From NCBI GenBank assembly GCA_026936325.1, contig JAPTHN010000104.1, forward strand, positions 298,001 to 362,000: a stretch of DNA of 64,000 bases, read 5' to 3'. The notes beneath the pieces are model-generated. The model searched no databases, was not told where the DNA came from, and saw nothing but the letters and a program-made list of their open reading frames with translations. The position numbers and the translations under genes are program-made. This document shows, piece after piece, positions 58,901-64,000 of the stretch (position 1 is its first letter; every line of letters begins with the position of its first letter). This stretch comes from Platynereis dumerilii (Eukaryota; Annelida; Polychaeta; Phyllodocida; Nereididae).

Positions 58901-59008
58901 TAAGAAACACATTTCCTCAAAATAAGGAACACATTTCCTCAAATTAGACACACTTTTCCTCACCTCCATTCCTTTCGCTTCAGGATCTTGCCAAGTGTAA
59001 TTTCAGCT
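37867..59008 (-). CDS. KCNAB: Voltage-gated K+ channel beta subunit (Kv-beta, aldo-keto reductase fold), C-terminal part
   Basis: Ten exons in order: 59008-58964, 51177-51133, 50732-50689, 50478-50392, 50136-50051, 39358-39238, 38865-38771, 38529-38409, 38311-38223, 37962-37867. All are GT-AG and all phases fit, giving about 275 codons. The read closely follows vertebrate Kv-beta: [93 protein letters not shown] and [14 protein letters not shown]. The family's catalytic Lys (TTK) and Asn (ANKPD) and the NADPH-binding Ser/Gln/Glu/Asn near the C-terminus are present. Kv-beta proteins are cytoplasmic tetramers that dock on Kv1 channels, speed inactivation and sense redox. The catalytic Asp/Tyr exon and N-terminus lie beyond the right edge. 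Confidence 0.95.
38223..38311 (-). CDS. KCNAB: KCNAB exon i ([20 protein letters not shown])
   Basis: The acceptor is TTCTCTCCAG and the donor GTCAGT. It carries the NADPH-contact S, Q, E and N of SSTEQLYEN. Confidence 0.93.
38409..38529 (-). CDS. KCNAB: KCNAB exon h ([20 protein letters not shown])
   Basis: The acceptor is AATTGACAG and the donor GTAATT. It ends at ECTLPQLAI in phase 1. Confidence 0.93.
38771..38865 (-). CDS. KCNAB: KCNAB exon g ([19 protein letters not shown])
   Basis: The acceptor is TTTTTCAG and the donor GTACGC. It contains the cofactor-pocket WSPLAGG and SGKY motifs. Confidence 0.93.
39238..39358 (-). CDS. KCNAB: KCNAB exon f (EAYSVARQ...MFHKI)
   Basis: The acceptor is TGATTGCAG-like and the donor GTCAGT. 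This is the only full-length copy. It runs from [20 protein letters not shown] through [17 protein letters not shown], with a donor in phase. Eleven truncated copies of its first ~70 bp lie upstream in the transcript. Confidence 0.93.
39400..42905 (-). repeat. Satellite of truncated KCNAB exon f copies and a TATTATAGAGATGA minisatellite
   Basis: Eleven copies of the acceptor plus about 70 bp of exon f have exon-start boundaries at 39593, 39760, 40173, 40586, 40736, 40886, 41036, 41186, 42550, 42717 and 42875. Each has a conserved ~35-bp upstream intron piece and then runs into a 17-bp repeat (GAGATGATATTATTATA). The exon sequence at the switch point contains GAGATGATATT, so the minisatellite seems to be seeded from the exon. 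None has the rest of the exon or its donor. Confidence 0.95.
41239..42420. repeat. 580-bp direct tandem duplication
   Basis: 41239-41820 and 41841-42420 are nearly identical (starting TTTGACATAAGAAAATTACT), separated by a 20-bp spacer. The block splits the decoy-exon satellite in two. No element ends or coding capacity are recognised in the unit. Confidence 0.92.
42958..44290 (-). mobile_element. LINE fragment (RT and C-terminus) interrupted by a hAT-like element
   Basis: Minus-strand reads include [40 protein letters not shown] and YADDSTL, the core of a non-LTR reverse transcriptase. The frame 43677-43129 then jumps from the palm to the C-terminal region ([20 protein letters not shown]), so an internal deletion is likely. 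The 3' end has an AATAAAG near 42990 and a TTATC-repeat tail near 42960-42980. The 5' end is truncated near 44290. Confidence 0.82.
43805..44157. mobile_element. hAT-like element inserted in LINE
   Basis: The left end CAGGGGCGTAGATTTTTC is hAT-like. The right end is a C/G-tract region without a clear inverse. Flanks CATGGGGT (43797-43804) and GATGGGGT (44158-44165) match at 7 of 8 positions. Skipping the insert restores a continuous LINE read across the site. Confidence 0.75.
44447..44711 (-). repeat. Direct repeat B2 of the recombinase element
   Basis: 265 bp starting TTTGTGTGAAAGGACAACAC, identical by eye to 44957-45221. Confidence 0.92.
44828..44957 (-). repeat. Direct repeat A2 of the recombinase element
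   Basis: 130 bp starting GTCCATTTTTGTTGACCGTC, G+C rich in the middle (GCGCATGCGC). The same sequence is at 49339-49468. Confidence 0.92.
44957..45221 (-). repeat. Direct repeat B1 of the recombinase element
   Basis: 265 bp, same as 44447-44711. It abuts repeat A2 with no spacer. Confidence 0.92.
45340..45670. repeat. Degenerate ~95-bp repeats with GCGACTTTCCGNCGTCAAC
   Basis: The motif GCGACTTTCCGCCGTCAAC or close variants occurs near 45358, 45447, 45553 and 45637, and once in the spacer at 44745. It lies 3' of the recombinase frame and may be recombinase-binding or terminal structure. Confidence 0.65.
45706..46902 (-). CDS. Tyrosine recombinase (element-encoded), 398 aa
   Basis: The N-terminal half (about 110-210) looks like a SAM-like DNA-binding core ([20 protein letters not shown]). 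The catalytic half has the usual signatures: an Arg in [19 protein letters not shown] (HxxR), GRW, and the C-terminal nucleophile Tyr in YLKYIRP. The first ~60 residues are basic and low-complexity. Such enzymes insert circular element copies by strand exchange through a Tyr-DNA link. It is encoded on the same strand as KCNAB within a KCNAB intron. The frame looks whole. Confidence 0.88.
   Translation of the reverse strand: MSFQMPGIKSMGKRRRKPERRVRPTLSGPAQLSPTRMISPDFSTPNNNIPATEGWTVTTGPESQRERSYSDNSTAPSNLWEEALAAAGAPPRPPLEGHGAILSTLEASLADATSQSYNHHLKAFHRYLVAHGLNTKYPQSIYNIMSFLVTLMEKGYLSGTIRGYLSAISFAHKVRGYQDPNDSFLLKKFMIGIKRKSLSGRPLQPVTLPMLEELLELVDTSEASQFIKVLLKALFALLYHGCMRISELGRAGKADHALHGRQAKFQFAFPTGKPKSVTLHFRTFKHSTKTAKIKLLATKNPRTCPVNLLFNFQSIRPVTSYLICGEDGQPVARQFVVTWLNRLVARSSFSHMKINTHSFRIGRTTDLALAGSSDAYIRQAGRWSSSAYLKYIRPLVVL
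47434..48480. repeat. Higher-order minisatellite, 95-bp period of three hairpin units
   Basis: Each ~31-bp subunit carries GCCACGAAGGTGTGGTGGC, where GCCAC can pair with GTGGC. Three variants (followed by AGAAATATAATT, TGATATAAGA, AGAACAAAAAGA) form a 95-bp unit repeated about 8 times, with degenerate units at both edges. The minus strand is stop-free in all three frames for over 360 codons, which is a repeat artefact. Confidence 0.95.
49339..49468 (-). repeat. Direct repeat A1 of the recombinase element
   Basis: 130 bp identical by eye to 44828-44957, at the far side of the recombinase gene, 4.4 kb away. Confidence 0.92.
49526..49934. mobile_element. Probable TIR element, ~410 bp
   Basis: GGGTTGGGACGATAACCAGT at the left faces ATACCAATATCGTCCAAAGC at the right. 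The shared inverted core is TTGGGACGATA versus TATCGTCCAAA. Inner words (ATACCG, ATATCG) also mirror. The target duplication is uncertain. Confidence 0.6.
50051..50136 (-). CDS. KCNAB: KCNAB exon e ([17 protein letters not shown])
   Basis: The acceptor is TTTGTCCAG and the donor GTGAGT. It encodes [20 protein letters not shown] and ends at MEIM in phase 0. The following intron is 10.7 kb and holds the decoy-exon satellite. Confidence 0.92.
50392..50478 (-). CDS. KCNAB: KCNAB exon d ([20 protein letters not shown])
   Basis: The acceptor is AATTTCCAG and the donor GTAAGC. It contains the active-site Asn in ANKPD. Confidence 0.92.
50689..50732 (-). CDS. KCNAB: KCNAB exon c ([14 protein letters not shown])
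   Basis: The acceptor is TTTATTCCAG and the donor GTATAT. It is a 44-nt exon with both edges in phase with its neighbours. Confidence 0.9.
50835..51145 (-). repeat. 32-bp minisatellite repeating the exon b 5' splice site
   Basis: On the minus strand about nine units of GGAGGAAAGTAAGTGGAGAA plus TGTCATT... directly follow exon b. The exon's own end, GGGGAGGAAA, and its donor GTAAGTGGAG form the first unit. Most copies keep an unchanged GGAAA/GTAAGT; one has AGTGAGTGG. Confidence 0.95.
51133..51177 (-). CDS. KCNAB: KCNAB exon b ([14 protein letters not shown])
   Basis: The acceptor is TGTCTCTTTCAG and the donor GTAAGT. It contains the catalytic lysine of the aldo-keto reductase site. A young LTR element begins 16 nt upstream of its acceptor boundary, and its 3' edge is the seed of a 5'-splice-site minisatellite downstream. 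Confidence 0.92.
51194..52375 (+). repeat. 5' LTR
   Basis: It starts TGTAATGACTTAGC and ends CGTTACA. It contains GGCGGGTTTT-type repeats followed by TATAAAAGG near 51719, a likely TATA box. Confidence 0.95.
51719..51726 (+). promoter_or_regulatory. LTR TATA box
   Basis: TATAAAAG follows a block of GGCGGGTT repeats in the LTR; the same is present in the 3' LTR near 57120. Confidence 0.6.
52388..52405 (+). promoter_or_regulatory. Primer binding site, leucine tRNA
   Basis: TGGTGGCAGCGGTGGGAT, 12 nt past the 5' LTR, is complementary to the 3' end of animal tRNA-Leu (...ATCCCACCGCTGCCACCA). Confidence 0.85.
52694..54487 (+). CDS. Gag-like protein of the LTR element
   Basis: About 597 codons. 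The middle part (about 195-360) resembles a retrotransposon capsid ([20 protein letters not shown]). A CCHC zinc knuckle, [14 protein letters not shown], is near the end. Acidic and low-complexity linkers separate the two. The true start may be an in-frame Met near 52736. Confidence 0.85.
   Translation: MSQFIKLKVSKIFQMDTGIGSELHANGPSVLSAFDRDIDISEASDGEVAGPPGRGDLNKGDKSSASTQNMKFGDSGYFTRSKGRVTQNNGANNKSVHDFENTVVENQNKIVEEIKNGFQGIANSIHEAIVQMNSVSGPRRNMINSQNGRSGNVSGPGRTTVDESSDESDDQSTQAEQSERSPPNVNANGCYPSNFKGCKLPPFTGRESWKVWFGRFEECAQRKRWTNEEKLDELLPRLQGAAGEFVYNQLVPRIRSNYAKLTGELNSRFRVIELPKAFRSKLSKRVQRNGESVEDYAAELKMLYDKAFPDRSNKVREEDLLRYFMDGLCNDEARKLVEFVKEPSTIDAAVMEVVLFLEGHHKNGSDRNINDKAGHRNSINLVHLADDDDNYEVDDDESESRVAQMSTRPGNKEKHFVNKTMRIQNGNEESANSNMVTLETINDALTKVTEKMATSEQFLELQNDVNNLGSRMTIVEEEVSRRSYKPRGSRPTTSQQFSNNFQRRNSNNEYFCSNCNQPGHLANDCSRANWLTGQMQMTVQPNANFPGRSPVDKGPQLRNGSSCGAIPTDQVHSQVLIPSRTRESDAQQMSNLQGSTL
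54550..55608 (+). CDS. Protease-containing frame of the LTR element
   Basis: 352 codons. Residues 30-125 fit a retropepsin fold: [15 protein letters not shown] holds the catalytic DTGA, and [10 protein letters not shown] is the matching C-terminal strand. The rest matches nothing I recognise. Confidence 0.85.
   Translation: MSKLPFYNEEISEFYEEINRVSPDWKGVYIKGQVEGKEIYFTVDTGASVTVLAERVWKQLPKQVRKRRPVKKKLIGANGAPLKALGRVLLELQLGPVSLQKEVDVAEIQDDCLLGADILLEQKEGPFDLLFSEGTIKWNNESIPCISPIIQPVRKVVFEADVTNPENSEIINDVELANGLTDLTTEACPKFQEVNKLAVVASTTNPINPESLVERMMHPFDPPVFEDNKEDGEISNRLFKVNNGLWNVMETLFCLIIVIRLRINKFFMLFSWLFSQIANKAYETTQRMTIKLNDGVPKLFETPFLDDGRLRPKLFYPTTNNIWRMVQRLIARIFGMKDTFLKSTSLLNKMCI
56582..56594 (+). promoter_or_regulatory. 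Polypurine tract
   Basis: AAGTGGGGGAGAA directly precedes the 3' LTR, the expected place for plus-strand priming. Confidence 0.8.
56595..57776 (+). repeat. 3' LTR
   Basis: 1182 bp, same as the 5' LTR base for base as far as I can read. Confidence 0.95.
58325..58960 (-). repeat. ~20-bp minisatellite beginning at the KCNAB exon a donor
   Basis: On the minus strand, units of TTTGAGGAAATGTGTTTCTAA type occur about 30 times. The unit nearest the exon, GGTGAGGAAAAGTGTG, overlaps the exon a donor GTGAGG. The array creates open frames of 90-150 codons that are not genes. Confidence 0.9.
58964..59008 (-). CDS. KCNAB: KCNAB exon a ([14 protein letters not shown])
   Basis: The acceptor is TTGTTTCAG and the donor GTGAGG. 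It is the first exon in the window and follows the unseen exon that should encode FDTAEVYAAGK. A minisatellite starts at its donor. Confidence 0.88.
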
Positions 59009-59339
59009 CTGAAACAAGAGGAAGGGACAAAATTGATTAAGGATCATCTATTGATGCCGACCAAAAGTTTAGAAACAGAATGCTGCCAGTCATTGTATTA
59101 GTGTTACACGAAATGACATCTGGATGCTCAGCTTCCTGTTTGATCATATTGAAATAGGCTTTAGTGTGAAGAGGATTATAAGTTTTTAAGACACAAAATT
59201 TATCTTCAGATTCATTTGGGTGTCCCTAAAAATAACCATTCCAATCTAATCTTTTAGAAATATCGATTTAATCAGCATCCTAAGAAATCTATTGATTCAC
59301 TCAGTAGCTGTGTCCAGTGATTCACAAGGCTCTGGATGA

Positions 59340-59600
59340 AGTTTTGCTTCCCCCCTGTCCCTTGGTCATTTACTTTCCTTGTCCCTTTACAAATTTTCTA
59401 ATTGCATTTTGAATTCCATGTCCCACAGGTCTGGTTGGGATTTGCGTCCTCCAGATCCCTTGGCTATTTTACTTTTGAATTCCCTGTCCCTTAACCATTT
59501 AAATTTTGAATTTCCCTGTTCCCCATAACTCCCCCCAACCCCATCCAAAGCCTCATTCACTGTGTCCCCGCTCCCCCTCAACCTCAGTTTAAAACAGGTA
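59340..59600. repeat. Degenerate TTTTGAATTCCCTGTCCC repeats
   Basis: The words GAATTCCATGTCCC, GAATTCCCTGTCCC and GAATTTCCCTGTTCCC recur within 250 bp of pyrimidine-rich sequence in a KCNAB intron. Confidence 0.55.
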
Positions 59601-59839
59601 GGCCTACCTGGTAGAAAGACAATCAAGAATAAAATATAAACAAAATTAATTTGAAACTAAAGGTGCTTTGTCAAAGCTAATTCGACTCTAGGTGTGGTGT
59701 ATAAGGTGCCTTCATGTCAATGTATAGCTTGTATAGTTTTTATTTTATACTATATACTGTGCAGTATCCATGGCTATCAACATCATTGGACTGCTGAGAA
59801 GAAACTTTCATTTTCAACAAAAAAGAAACTTGAGCAAAA

Positions 59840-62800
59840 GTTATTTTAAGGTGTAACAAGAGCCTCTCCTCTATGCTGTATTTTAATTTGGGTGTAACAA
59901 GCACCTCCCCTCTAGGCTGTATTTTAATTTTGTTGTAACAAGCGCCTTTCCTCTAGGCTGTATCTTAATTTGGGTGTAACAAGAGCCTCTCATCTTGGCT
60001 GTATCTTAATTTGGGTGTAACAAGAGCCTCTCCTCTAGGCTGTATTTTAATTTGGGTATAACAAAAGCCTCTCCTCCAGGGTATTTTAATTTGGGTGTAA
60101 CAAGAGCCTTTCGTCTTGGCTGTAACTAAATTTGGTGTAAAAAGAGCCTCTCCGCTGGGCTTTATTTTAATTTGGGTGTGACAAGAGCCTCTCCTCCAGG
60201 CTGTACTTTAATTTGGGTATAACAAAAGCCTCTCCTCCAGGGTATTTTAATTTGGGTGTAACAAGAGCCTTTCGTCTTGGCTGTAACTAAATTTGGTGTA
60301 AAAAGAGCCTCTCCGCTGGGCTTTATTTTAATTTGGGTGTGACAAGAGCCTCTCCTCCAGGCTGTACTTTAATTTGGGTATAACAAAAGCCTCTCCTCCA
60401 GGGTATTTTAATTTGGGTGTAACAAGAGCCTTTCGTCTTGGCTGTAACTAAATTTGGTGTAAAAAGAGCCTCTCCGCTGGGCTTTATTTTAATTTGGGTG
60501 TGACAAGAGCCTCTCCTCCAGGCTGTACTTTAATTTGGGTATAACAAAAGCCTCTCCTCCAGGGTATTTTAATTTGGGTGTAACAAGAGCCTTTCGTCTT
60601 GGCTGTAACTAAATTTGGTGTAAAAAGAGCCTCTCCGCTGGGCTTTATTTTAATTTGGGTGTGACAAGAGCCTCTCCTCCAGGCTGTACTTTAATTTGGG
60701 TATAACAAAAGCCTCTCCTCCAGGGTATTTTAATTTGGGTGTAACAAGAGCCTTTCGTCTTGGCTGTAACTAAATTTGGTGTAAAAAGAGCCTCTCCGCT
60801 GGGCTTTATTTTAATTTGGGTGTGACAAGAGCCTCTCCTCCAGGCTGTACTTTAATTTGGGTATAACAAAAGCCTCTCCTCCAGGGTATTTTAATTTGGG
60901 TGTAACAAGAGCCTTTCGTCTTGGCTGTAACTAAATTTGGTGTAAAAAGAGCCTCTCCGCTGGGCTTTATTTTAATTTGGGTGTGACAAGAGCCTCTCCT
61001 CCAGGCTGTACTTTAATTTGGGTATAACAAAAGCCTCTCCTCCAGGGTATTTTAATTTGGGTGTAACAAGAGCCTTTCGTCTTGGCTGTAACTAAATTTG
61101 GTGTAAAAAGAGCCTCTCCGCTGGGCTTTATTTTAATTTGGGTGTGACAAGAGCCTCTCCTCCAGGCTGTACTTTAATTTGGGTATAACAAAAGCCTCTC
61201 CTCCAGGGTATTTTAATTTGGGTGTAACAAGAGCCTTTCGTCTTGGCTGTAACTAAATTTGGTGTAAAAAGAGCCTCTCCGCTGGGCTTTATTTTAATTT
61301 GGGTGTGACAAGAGCCTCTCCTCCAGGCTGTACTTTAATTTGGGTATAACAAAAGCCTCTCCTCCAGGGTATTTTAATTTGGGTGTAACAAGAGCCTTTC
61401 GTCTTGGCTGTAACTAAATTTGGTGTAAAAAGAGCCTCTCCGCTGGGCTTTATTTTAATTTGGGTGTGACAAGAGCCTCTCCTCCAGGCTGTACTTTAAT
61501 TTGGGTATAACAAAAGCCTCTCCTCCAGGGTATTTTAATTTGGGTGTAACAAGAGCCTTTCGTCTTGGCTGTAACTAAATTTGGTGTAAAAAGAGCCTCT
61601 CCGCTGGGCTTTATTTTAATTTGGGTGTGACAAGAGCCTCTCCTCCAGGCTGTACTTTAATTTGGGTATAACAAAAGCCTCTCCTCCAGGGTATTTTAAT
61701 TTGGGTGTAACAAGAGCCTTTCGTCTTGGCTGTAACTAAATTTGGTGTAAAAAGAGCCTCTCCGCTGGGCTTTATTTTAATTTGGGTGTGACAAGAGCCT
61801 CTCCTCCAGGCTGTACTTTAATTTGGGTATAACAAAAGCCTCTCCTCCAGGGTATTTTAATTTGGGTGTAACAAGAGCCTTTCGTCTTGGCTGTAACTAA
61901 ATTTGGTGTAAAAAGAGCCTCTCCGCTGGGCTTTATTTTAATTTGGGTGTGACAAGAGCCTCTCCTCCAGGCTGTACTTTAATTTGGGTATAACAAAAGC
62001 CTCTCCTCCAGGGTATTTTAATTTGGGTGTAACAAGAGCCTTTCGTCTTGGCTGTAACTAAATTTGGTGTAAAAAGAGCCTCTCCGCTGGGCTTTATTTT
62101 AATTTGGGTGTGACAAGAGCCTCTCCTCCAGGCTGTACTTTAATTTGGGTATAACAAAAGCCTCTCCTCCAGGGTATTTTAATTTGGGTGTAACAAGAGC
62201 CTTTCGTCTTGGCTGTAACTAAATTTGGTGTAAAAAGAGCCTCTCCGCTGGGCTTTATTTTAATTTGGGTGTGACAAGAGCCTCTCCTCCAGGCTGTACT
62301 TTAATTTGGGTATAACAAAAGCCTCTCCTCCAGGGTATTTTAATTTGGGTGTAACAAGAGCCTTTCGTCTTGGCTGTAACTAAATTTGGTGTAAAAAGAG
62401 CCTCTCCGCTGGGCTTTATTTTAATTTGGGTGTGACAAGAGCCTCTCCTCCAGGCTGTACTTTAATTTGGGTATAACAAAAGCCTCTCCTCCAGGGTATT
62501 TTAATTTGGGTGTAACAAGAGCCTTTCGTCTTGGCTGTAACTAAATTTGGTGTAAAAAGAGCCTCTCCGCTGGGCTTTATTTTAATTTGGGTGTGACAAG
62601 AGCCTCTCCTCCAGGCTGTACTTTAATTTGGGTATAACAAAAGCCTCTCCTCCAGGGTATTTTAATTTGGGTGTAACAAGAGCCTTTCGTCTTGGCTGTA
62701 ACTAAATTTGGTGTAAAAAGAGCCTCTCCGCTGGGCTTTATTTTAATTTGGGTGTGACAAGAGCCTCTCCTCCAGGCTGTACTTTAATTTGGGTATAACA

Positions 62801-63415
62801 AAAGCCTCTCCTCCAGGGTATTTTAATTTGGGTGTAACAAGAGCCTTTCGTCTTGGCTGTAACTAAATTTGGTGTAAAAAGAGCCTCTCCGCTGGGCTTT
62901 ATTTTAATTTGGGTGTGACAAGAGCCTCTCCTCCAGGCTGTACTTTAATTTGGGTATAACAAAAGCCTCTCCTCCAGGGTATTTTAATTTGGGTGTAACA
63001 AGAGCCTTTCGTCTTGGCTGTAACTAAATTTGGTGTAAAAAGAGCCTCTCCGCTGGGCTTTATTTTAATTTGGGTGTGACAAGAGCCTCTCCTCCAGGCT
63101 GTACTTTAATTTGGGTGAAATAAGAGTCTCTCATCTTGGCTGTATCTTAATTTGGGTGTAACAAAAGCCTCTCATCTATGCTGTATTTTGATTTGGGTGA
63201 AACAAGGGTCTCTCCTCTAGTCTGTAATTTAGCTTGGGTGTATCAAGAGCCTCTGTTCTAGGCTTCATTTTAATTTGGATGTAACAAGAGCCTCTCTTCC
63301 AGGCTGTATTTTAATTTGGGTGTAACCAGAGCCTCTCCTCCCGACTTAATTTGGATTAAACAAGGGCCTCTGCTCTGGGCTGTATTTTAATTTGGGTGCC
63401 TCTGCTCTAGGCCTT
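59840..63415. repeat. 161-bp higher-order repeat array, ~19 copies
   Basis: Monomers of about 40 bp (GTAACAAGAGCCTCTCCTCT...TTTAATTTGGGT) diverge at both edges. Between about 60057 and 63115, four monomers of 40, 41, 41 and 39 bp form a 161-bp unit repeated about 19 times with no difference that I can see (CCAGGGTATT at 60076, 60237, 60398 ... 62974). It is intronic in KCNAB. Confidence 0.97.
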
Positions 63416-63544
63416 ATCTTTTTCTGGTTTGTATAAAGTCTTTCACAGGAGAAAATGTGCAATGGTCATTAAATGATTTCATGCATGTCTACAATCTACT
63501 GAATAAATTAAGATCTGTGTGCACCACTGGAAGAAACACTAGCA

Positions 63545-63785
63545 GGGCAATTCCGTAAAGTCCGATTTACAGATCAAACACTTTAGCAGCTTGTGTAGCC
63601 CTACTGTTAAACGTTAGCTATTTCATTGTTATACAGACATGGGTCCAGGCAATAGGGGTTTCAAATGAGCTATCAACTGAAGCTCCAAGTGCAACAGGAG
63701 CTGAGCTACAAGATAAAATGTCATTGTGAGTAAGCCTACGTCCTAAAGTGTCTGATCTGTAAATTGGGACTTTTCAGAATTGCCC
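63545..63785. mobile_element. MITE, 241 bp
   Basis: The left end GGGCAATTCCGTAAAGTCC mirrors the right end GGACTTTTCAGAATTGCCC, and the match continues to CACTTTAG on both sides, about 40 bp. No clear target duplication. Confidence 0.85.
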
Positions 63786-64000
63786 AATAGTTTTAAAAAA
63801 TCTATGTTCAGATAAAAGTTTACCTAGATGCTTAATCCAGCTCAAGATTACTTTTGAAAAAAATATAATAAAGAGATGGAGATAATTGGTGTGTGAATTC
63901 ATCAATAATTTTGTAAAAAAAAATGCTGTCATCAAAGCCAAATGGCATAGAAATATCAGTAGTATATTATAAACCAGCTGCAGGAAACTGAACTGCAAAA

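Overview
The window is eukaryotic: genes are split by phase-consistent GT-AG introns and embedded in dense transposon fossils, minisatellites and microsatellites. Frequent GGCCTA-type words, many hAT-like miniature elements, CR1/L2-type LINEs and an LTR element with a leucine-tRNA primer site suggest a marine invertebrate deuterostome. An echinoderm is my best guess, but no single feature proves it.

Two host genes lie tail to tail. On the plus strand (9099-31951), eleven exons join without a frame break into a predicted 615-residue single-pass membrane protein. It has a signal peptide, one six-bladed YWTD (LDL-receptor class B) propeller, a Thr/Pro mucin-like stalk, a transmembrane helix, and a proline-rich cytoplasmic tail with a YxxM site and internal repeats. 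On the minus strand (59008 down to 37867), ten exons encode the C-terminal ~275 residues of a voltage-gated potassium channel beta subunit (KCNAB, aldo-keto reductase fold). Its 5' exons lie beyond the right edge.

Layout: 1-9 kb holds a 351-bp tandem repeat, several terminal-inverted-repeat (TIR) elements and a triple nest (TIR element > LINE > MITE). 9-32 kb is the YWTD receptor gene with introns full of MITEs, GATA arrays, a 30-bp minisatellite with an inverted segment, a CR1-like LINE, a Mutator-like TIR element with 9-bp target duplications, and a tRNA-derived SINE. 32-37.8 kb is intergenic. 37.8-64 kb is KCNAB. Its introns contain a satellite built from a copied exon fragment, a LINE interrupted by a hAT-like element, a tyrosine-recombinase element with split-type direct repeats, a minisatellite repeating an authentic 5' splice site, a very young LTR retrotransposon, and a 161-bp higher-order repeat array.

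The most striking theme is the contact between repeats and splice sites in KCNAB. One exon's first ~70 bp, with its acceptor, is copied eleven times. Another exon's 3' edge, with its donor, is copied about nine times. A third minisatellite starts at an exon donor. A near-zero-age LTR element sits 16 nt from an acceptor. All calls are by eye from the sequence; no database search or alignment program was run.
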